From Desulfurococcales archaeon (lineage in GTDB: Archaea > Thermoproteota > Thermoprotei_A > Sulfolobales > Ignisphaeraceae), in the NCBI GenBank assembly GCA_027066265.1, contig JAMOOB010000327.1, positions 1 through 8,064 of the forward strand: a DNA stretch of 8,064 bases. Direction: 5' to 3'. This document shows, piece by piece, positions 1 through 6,019 of the stretch. Every line of letters begins with the position of its first letter. Position 1 is the stretch's first letter. The notes under the pieces are model-generated. The model was not told the DNA's origin. It saw nothing but the letters and a program-made list of their open reading frames with translations, and did not search any database. Both the position numbers and the translations under genes were made by a program.

Positions 1-1
1 A

Positions 2-697
2 GTAACGATCATCAATGCATGCATACTGATAGCACTATCGAGGGTGCTGTCCTCAAGGAACGCGTTTGCATATCTGTTCATTACGGATCCGATCCTAGTA
101 TCTTCTACATGCTTAGCATGCTTCTCGATATCGTTGCTAGGAATAACCATGTATTCCTCGGTAATGTATAGATTTGATCAGCCTTTAGATGTTCGAAACG
201 ATCCTACGCTACCTCTAATCCTAAGCGTTTCGATTTCAATGCCTTCCACAATCTACGTAGCAATAGTTCGTGAAAGCGGTGAACACCTACTCCTGCTTTC
301 GGCATCGCATAGAAAATACTTGAAAGACTTAACATTTACAATGCTTCTATACACATGGAATGCGCTATGCATCGCAATGACGTTGCTAGGTTTCTACGTT
401 GCTGTAGGACCGCAGTACTTGACGAACATACAACTACTTCTCGATCTTGCAACATGCTTCGCCTCCTACACACTAATCCTCTCGCTGTCGCTAATACCTC
501 CGGTGATAGCGCTCTTCTCAAGGTCTTGGCTCGCAATTCTTGCAGGGATAGGTATACCGATGCTATTCTCACCACGCTTACCTACGTACTCCGTGCTCGA
601 CATACCTACGCTATGTATCGCGCTGTCAATCGTATTCGCTATAGTTTTACCGTTATCCATACTAGCCATTCATAAGCACATCGAATACAGGTGTTGA
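2..697 (+). CDS. ABC-2-type transporter membrane subunit, 5'-partial
   Basis: This reading frame is open from base 2, with no stop before the GTG at 44. The residues coded by 2-43 (about VTIINACILIALSR) are hydrophobic, so the gene most likely begins before the window and about 231 residues of its C-terminal part are visible. Counting from that GTG, hydrophobic stretches lie at about residues 22-40, 58-75, 98-122, 132-157, 160-176 and 188-210, separated by short polar loops, as expected for a permease. The ATPase gene follows two bases after the stop (TGA 695-697), which is why I call it the membrane partner of an ABC exporter. The sequence has no motif that names a substrate. The block is AT-richer than the genes to its right. 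The permease role is an inference from hydrophobicity and neighbourhood; the partial nature is seen directly. Confidence 0.7.
   Translation, partial: VTIINACILIALSRVLSSRNAFAYLFITDPILVSSTCLACFSISLLGITMYSSVMYRFDQPLDVRNDPTLPLILSVSISMPSTIYVAIVRESGEHLLLLSASHRKYLKDLTFTMLLYTWNALCIAMTLLGFYVAVGPQYLTNIQLLLDLATCFASYTLILSLSLIPPVIALFSRSWLAILAGIGIPMLFSPRLPTYSVLDIPTLCIALSIVFAIVLPLSILAIHKHIEYRC
690..693 (+). promoter_or_regulatory. Ribosome binding site fixing the ABC ATPase start
   Basis: GGTG lies six bases before the ATG at 700. It covers the GTG at 691, an in-frame upstream start candidate, and overlaps the end of the permease gene. The binding site therefore argues for ATG 700 rather than GTG 691 or TTG 694. 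Confidence 0.6.
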
Positions 698-699
698 CC

Positions 700-1542
700 A
701 TGTTTGAAGCCTACGGACTATGGAAAGAATACTCCAGGAATGTTGTTGCACTGAAGAACGTTACTCTTCGAATAGTTCGTAAAGGAATAAACGTTCTTTT
801 GGGTCCGAACGGTAGCGGAAAGACAACTCTCCTCAAGCTATGGCTTGGCTTCTTAAGACCTACTAAAGGGTACGTAAGAGTATTCGATCGCGATCCATGG
901 AGAGAGTGGCACTTCATTCGTAGAACCGTATCGTCTTATCTCGAAGACTACGGAGTCGTTCCGTGGAGGAAAGGCATCGAAATCGCTAGAGCTTTCTCTA
1001 AGGCTAGCGATACCTCTTGGCAACGAATACGTGAGTACGCCTCGATGTTTGGAGTCGACGAATATTGGCATCGAGTAGTAGCATCGTATTCTACTGGCAT
1101 GCTCAAGAGATTAAAGCTTGTTCTCGCACTTAGTCGTGAATGCGATGCCTACGTATTGGACGAACCGTATTCCGGTCTCGATAAACATTCGATAGACTTA
1201 CTTAACGAGGTGTTGACAAAAATTTCGCAGAATGCGATCATCGTCATCGCAACGCATCAGGTTGAAAAACTTGTTCCAGAGAGTTTAGTTAGCGTCGCCG
1301 TGTTGGTGAACGGCGAGCTGAAGATGTTTGTAGAACGTGGTTCTAGCACTCTGTACACCTATGAATGTCCTCGTGACTACGTGTTTCACGATCTGCTTCC
1401 AAAAATCGAACGTTTAGAGCTGAAGAATCTTCGCGTAGTTGGAAACCGGATTTTGGTATCCGTATCCAAACCGCTGAATGTTAATCTGTGTAGAGCTGTT
1501 CTAGATCCGGAGGAGATTTACCGCGAAGCTTTACAACGCTAA
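700..1542 (+). CDS. ABC transporter ATP-binding protein
   Basis: This 280-residue cytoplasmic ATPase would power the permease encoded just upstream. From the ATG at 700, the order of motifs is standard: Walker A GPNGSGKTT at 35-43, a Q-loop region near 79-84 reading SYLEDYG with Glu rather than Gln, a diverged signature YSTGM at 130-134, Walker B with catalytic Glu (YVLDE) at 151-155, D-loop SGLD at 158-161 and switch His186 in IATHQ. Residues from about 210 to 280 form an extra C-terminal tail typical in position, though not in sequence, of ABC-2-type export ATPases. GGTG at 690-693 supports this start over GTG 691. The gene is translationally coupled to the permease and ends in a four-base overlap with the convergent gene at 1539. 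The ATPase call is firm; the substrate and the export direction are not known. Confidence 0.93.
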   Translation: MFEAYGLWKEYSRNVVALKNVTLRIVRKGINVLLGPNGSGKTTLLKLWLGFLRPTKGYVRVFDRDPWREWHFIRRTVSSYLEDYGVVPWRKGIEIARAFSKASDTSWQRIREYASMFGVDEYWHRVVASYSTGMLKRLKLVLALSRECDAYVLDEPYSGLDKHSIDLLNEVLTKISQNAIIVIATHQVEKLVPESLVSVAVLVNGELKMFVERGSSTLYTYECPRDYVFHDLLPKIERLELKNLRVVGNRILVSVSKPLNVNLCRAVLDPEEIYREALQR

Positions 1543-2627
1543 GCTTCAGCTTCTCCTTTGAGGAATAGACCTCCTCTAAACACGATTCTTACGCGTAGCG
1601 GTGTGTATGCCTTTATCTCCTGAACGCATTCCCTTGCTAACCGTCTAAGCATTTCGCTCGATACCTCTATATCCTTCGAACGAGGTTTCACACCGTACTG
1701 AATCTCTGCACGTGTTCCGTCGGGGGATAGCCTAGGCTTTATGTCGGTTATGAGTAGGCCGCTCGGGTACAGCTTCCTAACCACGACTCCGTGGAAGAAC
1801 GCTAGGTTTCGCTGTATAGCTGTGGGGTAGTCGAACCTCATCGATCCACTCGTCGGCGTCTCGACGATTATCGTCACCGGCTTGGTACGTATCTCGTCGG
1901 TGAGCACCTCCATGGCGCGGCTCAGCGCTATCCACGAAATCATCTCGTCCGTTATCCCCGGCGGAGGAATGTTGCGTACCTTCACGGTGATGGTCACGGT
2001 CGCGGGGTTCACGTTCAGGGCTACGCTGGACTCAATGTACGTATCCCGAAGCGCACGCTCGATCGCTTTGCTGGGCTCCTCGGTCACAGGTTTTCTAACA
2101 GCCTCTGCCTCGATTCGCGGTGCTGGAGCTGGTCTTACGGTCGTCTCCGGAGCTTTCGCTACGGTCTCGGTCTTGGGGGATGGAGGCGTTGGTGGTCTAG
2201 GAGCCGGTGTTGGTGCTGGCATTGGTGGGGAGCCAGCCTTCTCGATGCTCTCCAACGCTTCTCGGAGTATGGGGAAGAGATCGGTTAGCTGTGCCGGTAC
2301 CTCGAAGATTCGTACCTCGAATCCACCGCTCTTCTTAACGTACTCATCGAAAGCTTCGATGCCTCGAATCACGTTCCCTCCGTACTCAACGATTACAGCC
2401 ACTATCTTCCCATCGCGTACCAGGATCTTCGCATTGATCTCCTTCCCTTCGAGTTCACCCCTACAGCTAACGAAGTACAGTCCCTTCGATGCATAGCTCG
2501 ATAGGATCTTGTTCAGGTTCTCAAGAGATTCGACACGATCAGCTCTTACGAACCTACCCTTCATCAACACCATCGACACGAACATTACGTCTCTCAACAG
2601 CTCCTCTAATCGATCCACGGTTTCCAC
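1539..2627 (-). CDS. Uncharacterised two-domain protein with a proline-rich linker
   Basis: I do not recognise this 362-residue protein with certainty. It has three parts: an alpha/beta N-terminal domain (about 1-128), a Pro/Ala/Thr linker (about 131-185), and a C-terminal domain (about 190-355). The N-domain segment at 48-96 (GLYFVSCRGELEG, then AKILVRDGKIVAVIVEYGG) has the pattern of small archaeal domains in which a strand pair is followed by 'dGkIvAa'; it resembles DUF2226/DUF4388-type proteins, but only loosely. The C-domain has alternating strands (VTITVKVRNIPPPG, VTIIVETPTSGSMRFDYP) and one central hydrophobic helix. There is no signal peptide or clear membrane span. The start is GTG 2627, with GGAG five bases before it on this strand. 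A TATA element at 2671-2680 is shared with the divergent synthase gene. Its 3' end overlaps the ATPase gene by four bases. Confidence 0.85.
   Translation of the reverse strand: METVDRLEELLRDVMFVSMVLMKGRFVRADRVESLENLNKILSSYASKGLYFVSCRGELEGKEINAKILVRDGKIVAVIVEYGGNVIRGIEAFDEYVKKSGGFEVRIFEVPAQLTDLFPILREALESIEKAGSPPMPAPTPAPRPPTPPSPKTETVAKAPETTVRPAPAPRIEAEAVRKPVTEEPSKAIERALRDTYIESSVALNVNPATVTITVKVRNIPPPGITDEMISWIALSRAMEVLTDEIRTKPVTIIVETPTSGSMRFDYPTAIQRNLAFFHGVVVRKLYPSGLLITDIKPRLSPDGTRAEIQYGVKPRSKDIEVSSEMLRRLARECVQEIKAYTPLRVRIVFRGGLFLKGEAEA
2073..2237 (-). other. Proline/alanine-rich interdomain linker
   Basis: Residues 131-185 of the protein on this strand are dominated by Pro, Ala, Thr and Glu, with runs such as APTPAPRPPTPPSP. 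This looks like an extended flexible linker joining two folded domains. It also produces a long false open frame on the opposite strand (1882-2496). Confidence 0.75.
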
Positions 2628-2670
2628 CGCTACTCCAGTCTCCCCTCACCACACTCCTCGTTGTAGTCAG

Positions 2671-2680
2671 CATATATACG
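2671..2680. promoter_or_regulatory. Shared TATA element of a divergent promoter
   Basis: The sequence catatatacg is nearly symmetric and is the only TATA-like element in the 86-base divergent gap. Its centre (about 2675) puts a plus-strand start near 2701, 12-14 bases before TTG 2714. On the minus strand it puts a start near 2650, about 23 bases before GTG 2627. Both distances fit archaeal promoters, so one element probably serves both genes. Confidence 0.6.
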
Positions 2681-2702
2681 TTCGCGCGGAAGCGGGATGC
2701 GT

Positions 2703-2708
2703 GGTGAT
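2703..2708 (+). promoter_or_regulatory. Ribosome binding site fixing a TTG start
   Basis: GGTGAT is a six-base match to the archaeal Shine-Dalgarno sequence and lies five bases before TTG 2714. It is the main reason to accept TTG as the start of the synthase gene, since there is no in-frame ATG or GTG upstream of the conserved first strand. Confidence 0.7.
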
Positions 2709-2713
2709 AAACG

Positions 2714-3376
2714 TTGTTCCCACCCCGCGAACCATCGATACAGGTAGCTCTAGACGTACTGGATCTAGAGCTCGCTCTTCGTATAGCCAAGATCTGTGCC
2801 GAGGAAGGTATTCACGTAATTGAGCTAGGTACCCCCCTCTTAAAGAGGTACGGTAGCTGGATCGCTAAGGTATTCCGCGCAGTGATCGAGGACAAACCTA
2901 TGGTGGCGGACCTCAAGATCGTCGATGCTGCGAAGCTCGAGATCGAGCCCGCGGTTAAGAGCGGTGCCAACGCGGTTACCGTCATGGGGTTCGCAGACGA
3001 CGAAGTCGTGAAGGAGTGTTTAGAGACGTGTCGCGAGCTCGGGTGTAGCGTGGTTGCGGACCTCATGTACGTACGCAACCCGGTGCAGCGAGCACTCGAG
3101 CTCTACGGTCTTGGCATCGATGCTGTGTGCCTACACGTAGGGGTAGACGTTCAGCGTAGACGAGGTTTATCCGCACGCGATCTGCTGAAGGAAGTCGAGA
3201 CGCTTGCTAGGGAAGGTATGGTGGTGGCTGTAGCGGGAGGCATAAAGCCCGAGAACGTATGCGAGTTCGTTTCGTCTGGTGCACGGATCGTGATCATAGG
3301 TTCCGGCATCACTAAGAGTTCCGATCCTCGAAGCGCAGCTAGACTAGCCGTGAAGAACCTCGCTTCCTGCCGATAG
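2714..3376 (+). CDS. hxlA: 3-hexulose-6-phosphate synthase (OMP decarboxylase superfamily)
   Basis: The 220-residue protein is a TIM barrel of the orotidine-phosphate decarboxylase superfamily. The closest fit is 3-hexulose-6-phosphate synthase, which joins formaldehyde to ribulose 5-phosphate; in archaea lacking the oxidative pentose pathway it mainly works in reverse to make pentoses. Family marks are ALD at 12-14, ELGTPL at 37-42, the superfamily D-x-K-x-x-D motif at 66-71 (DLKIVD), His141 and Asp145 in LHVGVDVQ, GGI at 175-177, and the phosphate-binding IIGSGI at 194-199. The ELGTPL and LHVGVDVQ segments favour this enzyme over OMP decarboxylase, but keto-gulonate phosphate decarboxylase remains a distant alternative. 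Translation starts at TTG 2714, backed by GGTGAT. The isomerase partner (PHI) is neither fused nor adjacent. The last 38 bases overlap the convergent gene at 3339. Confidence 0.85.
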   Translation: MFPPREPSIQVALDVLDLELALRIAKICAEEGIHVIELGTPLLKRYGSWIAKVFRAVIEDKPMVADLKIVDAAKLEIEPAVKSGANAVTVMGFADDEVVKECLETCRELGCSVVADLMYVRNPVQRALELYGLGIDAVCLHVGVDVQRRRGLSARDLLKEVETLAREGMVVAVAGGIKPENVCEFVSSGARIVIIGSGITKSSDPRSAARLAVKNLASCR

Positions 3377-3806
3377 CCACGATCTTCTCGAAGAGGTCGG
3401 GATCTATCGATGTGTAGCTCATGGGTGGTCGAAAACCTGGAGCCAATCTACGCAACGTTTCGAGCGTCACGGGTTCTTCGAAAGCTTCGACGCTCTCCAG
3501 GTCTATGACTATGACTAGGAGCCTTCTGCTAGACCTCGAATAATGCTCTTCGAAGAACCTCCAGTTATCCTCGTCAAACATCGTACACCGCTCCTCTAGG
3601 AATCTCCTAACCTCCTCGCTCCTACCAACGAACACATCGCTCACGGTGAACATCCCGAGCACCGCCTTGATAGGGCTGGACGCGTAGATCAGTACACGAT
3701 CGCCCGGATCTATCGAGCCGAACAGCGTTCTAACCTCGCAATCCTTCTCCTTGCAAACGATTTTCCTAGCGTACAACGGTTTGAACGACATGAACAGCGT
3801 TTGCAT
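3339..3806 (-). CDS. ASCH/PUA-like domain protein
   Basis: This is a 155-residue single-domain protein. The opening segment MSFKPLYARKIVCKEKDCEV, followed by GDRVLIYASSPIKAVLGMFTV at about 35-55, has the hallmarks of the ASCH/PUA-like RNA-binding fold: a 'KP-x-YA-x-KI' start, a strand ending in 'vYasSPvKav-G-f', and the C-terminal 'PPmSYtsid' segment near 127-135. Archaeal proteins of this kind (including DUF365-type) are predicted to bind RNA or modified nucleic acid, but no role is established. ATG 3806 is the longest start. ATG 3791 (MSFKPL) sits exactly at the beginning of the conserved domain and may be the true start. The gene is divergent from the decarboxylase operon, sharing its TATA element, and overlaps the synthase gene by 38 bases at the 3' end. 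Confidence 0.8.
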   Translation of the reverse strand: MQTLFMSFKPLYARKIVCKEKDCEVRTLFGSIDPGDRVLIYASSPIKAVLGMFTVSDVFVGRSEEVRRFLEERCTMFDEDNWRFFEEHYSRSSRRLLVIVIDLESVEAFEEPVTLETLRRLAPGFRPPMSYTSIDPDLFEKIVAIGRKRGSSRLV

Positions 3807-3838
3807 AACCTATCGACAGTTCTTCTCTACAAGCAACA

Positions 3839-3846
3839 GCTTTAAG
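3839..3846. promoter_or_regulatory. Shared TATA element upstream of the sodium-pump operon
   Basis: gctttaag contains TTTAAG on the plus strand and CTTAAA on the minus strand. On the plus strand it predicts a start near 3868-3870, about 14 bases before GTG 3884. On the minus strand it predicts a start near 3817, about 11 bases before ATG 3806. No other AT-rich element competes in this 77-base gap. Confidence 0.5.
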
Positions 3847-3872
3847 TTCTAGACTGCCCCCAAATCCGCTTC

Positions 3873-3876
3873 GGTG
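3873..3876 (+). promoter_or_regulatory. Ribosome binding site for a GTG start
   Basis: GGTG lies seven bases before GTG 3884 and supports that codon as the start of the small membrane subunit gene; no ATG is available at the front of this frame. Confidence 0.6.
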
Positions 3877-3883
3877 CACTATC

Positions 3884-4231
3884 GTGGAGGATCTCTGGAC
3901 TCTCGTAACGGTGAGCTTGACCGGCTATGCCACGGCTTTCGTTGTCATAAGCCTCATCGTAGCGATCCCCCTCATCATAGCGAGGATGGGTACCGAAGCA
4001 CGGATCGAAGCCAAGCCGAGCATCGAAGCGAAGCAGATCGAGGAGGCCGAGTCCATCGAAGACGTGCTGCCCTTCGTAGCGATAGCTGCCGCCGTTGCGT
4101 ACCACATGCATAGATCGAGAGCATTCCGTGGATACGGCGTCGAAGAACGTAGAGGTTGGAGGACGAGCGGTATCCTAGAGAGGTTTACGCTACGCGTACC
4201 GCACCCACGAATAGCTACCAAGCATAGATAG
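3884..4231 (+). CDS. Small subunit (gamma/delta-like) of a sodium-pumping decarboxylase
   Basis: This 115-residue protein has one N-terminal membrane span (about 8-34), a charged Glu/Lys/Ala segment (35-60), a short conserved-looking stretch PFVAIAAAVAYHMH at 63-76, and a basic Arg-rich tail. That layout matches OadG/MmdD-type subunits, which anchor the carboxyltransferase to the membrane beta subunit and whose cytoplasmic part carries an 'aaIaAAiAay' stretch. The sequence alone is weakly conserved, so the assignment leans on its place ten bases upstream of an unmistakable beta subunit. It starts at GTG 3884 with GGTG seven bases earlier. It is the first gene of the operon. Whether it is closer to the gamma or delta form cannot be told here. 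The Arg-rich tail (about residues 78-115) is not something I recognise from the family. Confidence 0.7.
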   Translation: MEDLWTLVTVSLTGYATAFVVISLIVAIPLIIARMGTEARIEAKPSIEAKQIEEAESIEDVLPFVAIAAAVAYHMHRSRAFRGYGVEERRGWRTSGILERFTLRVPHPRIATKHR

Positions 4232-4238
4232 GGTGGAT
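4232..4238 (+). promoter_or_regulatory. Ribosome binding site deciding the beta-subunit start
   Basis: GGTGGAT matches the archaeal Shine-Dalgarno sequence. Its core GGTG is six bases before ATG 4242, and it covers GTG 4233, an in-frame upstream start candidate. This makes ATG 4242 the preferred start. Confidence 0.6.
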
Positions 4239-4241
4239 GCC

Positions 4242-5573
4242 ATGGCGTGGATGGATCCCCTACAAATATTCCTTCAGCAGAGCGGTATCGGAGCACTGTT
4301 CGGGAACCCCATCGAGGGTGCTATTAGGCTCCTCTTCATGGCGTGGGGCTTCGTACTCTTCGTACTCGGTCTACGTAGGGTAGAACCGCTGCTGCTGATG
4401 CCTCTCGGCATAGCGATGGTGTTGGCCAACGCGCCCGGACTTCATTTAGCATCGTTTAGCTGTAGCTACGTACCGAAGAAGCTATTCGAATCCATGCACG
4501 TAGCTCAGGGATTCGCTGGCGCTGCCAACATCATACCGATAAACGCTACGCATCTAGCCATATGTACACCCGATCCGCATTCAACACCCATACTTGCATG
4601 GATCTACCAGCTATTCGTAAAGACGGAGATAGGTCCCATACTCATATTCTTCGGCATAGGTACTCTATCCGATTTCAGACCAATGCTATCCTACCCAGTA
4701 GCATCCATCATAGGAGCAGCTGCTCAGCTAGGAATAATCGTGGTATCAGTGATAGCCTTCTCGACCGGGCTCTTCAACCTCGAGGAAGCTATGGCTGTTG
4801 GAGTAGTGGGTGGAGCCGATGGACCTACAACCATATACACCGCGATAAACATCGCCCCACATCTAGTAGGACCCCTAACAATAGCTGTCTACAGCTACAT
4901 CGCTCTGATCCCGGTGATCCAACCCCCGATAGCACGAGTGCTCGTACCTAGAAAGTATCGAGCTATAAAGATGCCTCCGCCCAGGGAGGTTAAGGCTAGG
5001 GACATCATACTGTTCTGGATCGTTACGTGTCTAGCCGTCGCGTTCCTCGTACCACACGCACTTCCGCTAATCATAGCCCTCGCCCTCGGAAACATAATCA
5101 AGGAGTGCGGAATCACGGAGGTCGTGATGAGGTACGGAAAGACCGTGCCAGAAGCATTGCTGGACATAGCTACCATACTCACGATGCTCGGCGTTGGCTC
5201 TACTCTAAGCTACGACTTCCTATCGCAATTCGTAGTGAGTAAGAGCGCTGAAGCGTACCTAGCATTCCTATGCAAGGCATTCCTAGCACTTGGATTGGGT
5301 CTGGTGGCGTTCGTAATATCTACGATAGGCGGCATAGGCTTTGCATGGATTCTGTACCTAGCTACGAAGGGCAAGATCAATCCGTTGATTGGATGCGCCG
5401 GCGTATCCGCCGTACCGATCTCTGCTAGGGTTGCGCAACGCGAAGCGGCTAGGGTCGATCCCTCGGTATACATACTGTACCACGCGCTAGGACCCAACGT
5501 AGCGGGAGTCATCGGCACCGCAATCGTTGCCGGTACCTACATAGGCTTCGTAAAGAGCGTGCTGACGCCATGA
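4242..5573 (+). CDS. oadB: Sodium-translocating decarboxylase beta subunit (OadB/MmdB family)
   Basis: This is the integral membrane subunit that decarboxylates carboxybiotin and pumps Na+ outward, in oxaloacetate, methylmalonyl-CoA or related decarboxylases. From ATG 4242 it has 443 residues. Diagnostic parts are FGIGTLSDF near 137-145, GGADGPT at 190-196 with the Na+-site Asp193, YSYIALIPVIQPPI at 217-230, NPLIGCAGVSAVP at 380-392 and GPNVAGVIGTAI at 417-428. Asn380, Gly384, Ser389 and Arg396 keep the spacing of Asn373, Gly377, Ser382 and Arg389 of the Klebsiella enzyme, so the pump core looks intact. A segment at about 66-130 between the first spans and the core appears longer than usual and holds Cys74 and Cys108. 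The gene lies ten bases after the small subunit gene and overlaps the next gene by ATGA. The substrate is undetermined because the carboxyltransferase and biotin subunits are not in the window; the symbol denotes family only. Confidence 0.93.
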   Translation: MAWMDPLQIFLQQSGIGALFGNPIEGAIRLLFMAWGFVLFVLGLRRVEPLLLMPLGIAMVLANAPGLHLASFSCSYVPKKLFESMHVAQGFAGAANIIPINATHLAICTPDPHSTPILAWIYQLFVKTEIGPILIFFGIGTLSDFRPMLSYPVASIIGAAAQLGIIVVSVIAFSTGLFNLEEAMAVGVVGGADGPTTIYTAINIAPHLVGPLTIAVYSYIALIPVIQPPIARVLVPRKYRAIKMPPPREVKARDIILFWIVTCLAVAFLVPHALPLIIALALGNIIKECGITEVVMRYGKTVPEALLDIATILTMLGVGSTLSYDFLSQFVVSKSAEAYLAFLCKAFLALGLGLVAFVISTIGGIGFAWILYLATKGKINPLIGCAGVSAVPISARVAQREAARVDPSVYILYHALGPNVAGVIGTAIVAGTYIGFVKSVLTP

Positions 5574-5899
5574 TAGAGCGCGAAAAGATAGAGAGGATCT
5601 TGAAAGAGATACTCGATCCCGAGATACCTATAAGCATCTACGATCTCGGACTCGTCGAGAGAATCGATATCGAGGGTAGGAAGGTTAGGATAGAGCTCGT
5701 TCCAACATCGCCTTTCTGTCCCTTAGCATACGTTCTTCCCAGAATCGTGGAGCAGAGAATCAAGCAAGAGCTCCCCGACATCGATGTGGAGGTCGTTGTG
5801 CGTCTAGACATCGTATGGACGCCGCAGAGGATGACTGCCGAAGGCAGAAAGAAGTTTAGGGAACTATTCGGTTACGATCCAGCTGAACGTTTTTCGTAG
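5570..5899 (+). CDS. MIP18/DUF59 family iron-sulfur assembly-type protein
   Basis: This 109-residue cytoplasmic protein is a complete single MIP18 (DUF59) domain. Seen directly: the family's DPEIPISIYDLGLV at 16-29, the loop TSPFCPLA at 46-53 with the conserved Cys50, and the C-terminal RLDIVWTPQRMTAEGRKKF at 78-96. Relatives include SufT, PaaD and the cytosolic Fe-S targeting factor MIP18, which help mature or repair iron-sulfur proteins. ATG 5570 overlaps the beta-subunit stop as ATGA, so the two are translationally coupled. Why an Fe-S type factor travels with a biotin-dependent Na+ pump is not evident; no other Fe-S protein gene is in the window. A run of five T residues at 5890-5894, just before the stop, may help transcription end here. 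Confidence 0.92.
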   Translation: MIEREKIERILKEILDPEIPISIYDLGLVERIDIEGRKVRIELVPTSPFCPLAYVLPRIVEQRIKQELPDIDVEVVVRLDIVWTPQRMTAEGRKKFRELFGYDPAERFS

Positions 5900-5901
5900 C
5901 A

Positions 5902-5964
5902 GATCAGCCCGGGATCATGGCCTCATCGAGGTTCTACCCCTCGGGCCGCGCACCATCATCATTT
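5902..5964 (-). ncRNA. Candidate box C/D guide RNA (internal boxes degenerate)
   Basis: On the minus strand a perfect C box ATGATGA (5962-5956) and a perfect D box CTGA (5907-5904) are 59 bases apart end to end, the usual size of archaeal C/D RNAs. The internal pair is poor: a C'-like TCGATGA at 5929-5923 and possibly CCGA at 5944-5941 as D'. A short stem CGAGG/CCTCG (5943-5939 with 5931-5927) sits between them. The D-side guide is ggccatgatcccggg (5922-5908), which by the fifth-base rule would methylate the G in target CCCGG. A TATA box centred 27 bases before the C box supports independent transcription. It lies in the gap downstream of the transglutaminase-like gene and antisense to the leader-free end of the DUF59 transcript. 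A chance box pair is possible. Confidence 0.55.
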
Positions 5965-5984
5965 CCTCCTGCTCCACTCCTACG

Positions 5985-5993
5985 CTATACATT
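5985..5993 (-). promoter_or_regulatory. TATA box for the candidate C/D RNA
   Basis: Read on the minus strand this is AATGTATAG. Its centre (5989) is 27 bases upstream of the first base of the C box at 5962, so transcription would start just at or before the RNA. A second TATA-like sequence (6003-6009) lies too far upstream. Confidence 0.5.
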
Positions 5994-6019
5994 GTCTGCG
6001 AGGTATATCTTCGTAGATC

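Noticed and set aside
1882..2496. Open frame of about 204 codons on the plus strand
   Set aside because: It lies fully opposite the coding strand of the 1539-2627 protein; its Gly/Ala/Ser-rich low-complexity run is the complement of the Pro/Ala-rich linker.
2714..3376. OMP decarboxylase (pyrF) for the TIM-barrel gene
   Set aside because: The superfamily D-x-K-x-x-D motif is shared, but the ELGTPL and LHVGVDVQ segments fit hexulose-phosphate synthase better.
4233..4241. GTG 4233 as start of the beta subunit
   Set aside because: This codon lies inside the ribosome binding site GGTGGAT, which is correctly spaced for ATG 4242.
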